Below are positions 61,500 to 64,000 of a DNA stretch of 64,000 bases, one piece after another. The stretch lies in contig JACGCM010000669.1 of the NCBI GenBank assembly GCA_014058105.1, positions 3,844,001 through 3,908,000 of the forward strand, in the 5' to 3' direction. The stretch's first letter is position 1. Every line of letters begins with the position of its first letter. The notes under the pieces are model-generated. The model worked only from the letters and a program-made list of their open reading frames with translations, had not been told where the DNA came from and made no database searches. The translations under genes were made by a program, and so were the position numbers. This DNA is from Kingdonia uniflora. Its lineage: Eukaryota; Streptophyta; Magnoliopsida; Ranunculales; Circaeasteraceae.

Positions 61500-63951
61500 T
61501 GTAGTGTCCCAGATTTGTTTTTTATTTATTTATTCTTATTTTATTTTATTTGGTTTCTTATCATTTTTTTTATTCATACATCATACCACACACATGCATA
61601 TTCATATCGTACATCTTGCTGTTTCATTCCTTTTCTCTTATCAGGGTTTTAGAGTTAGATTCCCTTTTTCGTGTTTTCGATGGTTTTGGTGGTTGGGCGG
61701 AGGAGATTGTTGTTGTTGTTTCCTCAGGAGGCCCGTAGTGGCTTGGTGGTGTTATTGTTGTTGTCATCATCATTGTTGTTGTTGTTGCGTTTTTGTCCTG
61801 GGTGGTGTGACCCCAGAGGATCTCGTGATCCCGGGGGAAGCCTTGTATTTTTTAAGTTTTGTAAAAGTCGTTCGAGCGACATTTGTAATCGTTCGAACGA
61901 GTTGACATGTCCCCTGGAATTGTAGTCTTTGAGGGTGGTTCGTTCGAACGACTTCCTGTCCCGTTCGAACGACTTTTGTGTCCCTTCTGTGACTTTCTTG
62001 TCCATTCAAACGACTTCCTTGTCGTTCGAACGACTTGGCGGTTGTTTTTCCCCTTTTTAGTTTTTATTTTCATTTCTCTTCCTCTCACTCTCATTCTCCC
62101 TCTCTCACTCTCCACTAACCCTCCCTCACTTAATCCTCTCCTCCGTAGTGTTTGGCATTGCTTGTGGGTTGTTTTCTTCGCTAATTCATCGGTGAGTATT
62201 TTCCCCTTTCTCCGCACTGATTTGTGATTCGTGTTTCTAGGGTTTGTATTTGTGAATTTATTTTGGGGTTTTGCGATTTGCGTAGTTGCGTTGTTGCAGG
62301 TGTTGGGTTTTGGTGTGGGTATGATTGTTGCCGCGAGTTGTCCTGTTGTTGTTGGGTTTCGGTTTGTTGGAGTTCCGAGTTTGTCCTGCGGGATTCGAAC
62401 CGGTTTATCAGGCGAGTGTCCCTTCACTGCTAAATTACTATACTAGTTAACCTGTGTTAGTTAGAGTTGTACATACTGTCATTGAGGTGTTTGTGATTGT
62501 TGTTAAACTATATTGTTCCGGTTATTAAAATTGTTGATTTTAGTATTGTTGTTTCCTATCCTTAGACATATAGACTGTGTTTCTCCTTGTCCCTTAGGAG
62601 GGTTGTTTTTGGGGCATTCTCTTGGGTTGTGCTTGACTGTTGTGCTCCAGTCGGTAGAGACTGATGCTGTTGGATGTCGTGACTGGTTAATTAGTTAATG
62701 TCAGTCTGTGCTTGGATGTTGTGACTGGTCAATTAGTCACTGTTAACATCTGTGTTTGGATTGTTGCCATCCTCTGAGGCAGATGGTTATCCTATGTGTG
62801 TTGGCCAGGTTGTGGTTGTTGGGTTAGGATTGTTAGTCCTTCTCTCGGCAAGGGTTATCCTGTGTGTGGGCCGTGAGGGCGGCTGTAGTGTTTTGATCCT
62901 TGGGATCTGGTTTCGGTGTGAGTTTATTTTATTCCTTTAACCTAACGGGATCGGATACATAAACCAACTCTACGTCGGCTGACCCTCGATAGGTTATCAG
63001 GATTCCTACATCGGGTTGAAATAGTAGGTGAGTCACCAACGACAGGTACTATCATGTTTATTCACCCATCTAGGAGTGTGGGATGGCATGAGACAGTCCT
63101 CAAGAACTAGGTCTTCTCCTCGGTGAGGTTGAAATTTCTTGGAACATGTGAAATACAGTTCGGACGTTGGCTCCGTGGGTTGCAAAGCCTGGAACACTTT
63201 GATCAAGTGATAATATTCTTTAGACTGGTCGAGCTTGGACAAGAAATCGTACCATTGTATCCAATTGAGGTTTCGTTAAGGTTATTATGCATTAGCAGTT
63301 GATCAGCCCACTATATTGATTTATTAGGTCTAGCTCTTGGTTTCATAACATTCACATTAGGACAATTTAGTAGCATATCATCATCATATCATATCATTTC
63401 ATTACTGCACTTCGGTATTCCTCTTTCACACTATTCTGCACTTATACATTTATTCCTCTCCTCTATCCTTATAGATCTCTGTGCTTTAGAATATTGCATA
63501 TATCTCACTCATCTCTCCTCTATATCTCCACCTGTTATATTAGTTTGTTGTTTAGCCTTGTTGGGCATTAGTGAGCCGTGGTTTTGCCCACTCTCGCTTT
63601 GTTTCTCCCTTTCAGAGGCTGAGTAGTTGCTGTTGGCTGAGAGTACAGCTGTTGGTTCCAGCCTTGACCCCTGCAAATCCGTTCTTGTATTAGTATTGCT
63701 TGTACGATTCCAGCTTTTGCCGCTGTATAGTATTTTGAGACATTGTATTTACATTTTGGTGATGTATATATATATCTTTGCTTCTGCTTTATTTCTCCTA
63801 CTCTGATAATATTGCTATAGTCAATGATTGAGTCTGAACTTGTCTATGGCTCGGTTGTTTGTGGGGGTGAATCGGTTGGATTCCCCGAGCTGCACATCCC
63901 GAATGATAATAATTGGTCTAGCTACCGATTATTGGATTTTAGGGCGTGACA
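61500..63951. repeat. Possible long LTR of a gypsy element
   Basis: Begins TGTAGTGTCCC and ends GGGCGTGACA, loosely inverted with TG...CA ends. The interior has a TATA-rich stretch near 63766 and the 'ttgttgggcattagtgagcc' style common in long-LTR gypsy elements. The 5-base flanks (GACAA and AAAGG) do not match, and no primer site follows before the window ends. The reading frames inside look like chance frames. Could also be an unrelated intergenic stretch. Confidence 0.35.
61863..62036. repeat. Cluster of TTCGAA palindromes
   Basis: Six GTTCGAACGA-type cores (two with one change) occur within 175 bp. The neighbouring 'acgacttccttg' text is shared with the chromodomain-gypsy LTR at about 61150. 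The cluster produces apparent 'SFERT/RSNE' ORFs on the minus strand that are artefacts. Confidence 0.7.
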
Positions 63952-64000
63952 AAAGGATTCCTGTACGGCAAGCTACTCGCGCTTGAATTTTGACGGGAGG

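Noticed and set aside
61852..62427. Long minus-strand ORFs rich in Ser/Phe/Glu/Arg/Thr repeats upstream of the gene
   Set aside because: They are created by the TTCGAA palindrome cluster and simple text, with no domain and no homologue recognised.

Overview
This window is nuclear DNA of a flowering plant, probably a eudicot. It holds one interrupted host gene buried in nested retrotransposons. The retroelement lineages (Tat-type and chromodomain Ty3/gypsy, Ty1/copia, plant L1-like LINEs with RNase H, a tRNA-derived SINE, a Harbinger-like MITE) are typical of plants. I saw no prokaryotic features and no CRISPR array.

The host gene lies on the minus strand. It encodes a plastid-type Nudix hydrolase of the NUDT26/27 family. 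Six exons (60044-59784, 59697-59647, 47123-47031, 46678-46584, 14069-13955, 13865-13779) join in frame through GT-AG introns to a 233-residue protein with a complete Nudix box and no stop. The coding span is about 46.3 kb for a 702-base CDS, because intron 4 is 32,514 bp and intron 2 is 12,523 bp. The other three introns are 86, 352 and 89 bp.

Layout. 1-13778, downstream of the gene: a decayed Tat-type gypsy (minus) whose 5' LTR abuts a chromodomain-gypsy 3' end, a LINE fragment, a Tnt1-like copia element (minus, 6221-11579) carrying a SINE, and a second chromodomain-gypsy 3' end with LTR. Intron 4 (14070-46583): a full-length LINE with a 13-bp target duplication (14356-19947, minus), then a second LINE (plus, about 20459-44560). 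The second LINE is split by a 2.2-kb solo LTR (TSD GAAGT) and by a copia element (TSD CTTGG). That copia element is split in turn by a Tat gypsy (about 29382-39697) with a tandem-repeat 3' region and an antisense ORF. A truncated LINE follows near exon 4. Intron 2 (47124-59646): a third copia element (minus, about 48628-58024) containing an LTR element without recognisable coding capacity (about 49731-55597), which has Tat-like priming and about 70-bp tandem arrays. Upstream of the gene: a MITE starting 121 bp before the ATG, a SINE inserted at its edge, an inverted chromodomain-gypsy LTR, and a possible long LTR to the window end.

All autonomous elements carry stops, frameshifts, deletions or altered catalytic residues, so they look old and inactive. 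By contrast the host exons and splice sites are clean, which suggests the gene is still spliced across this load.
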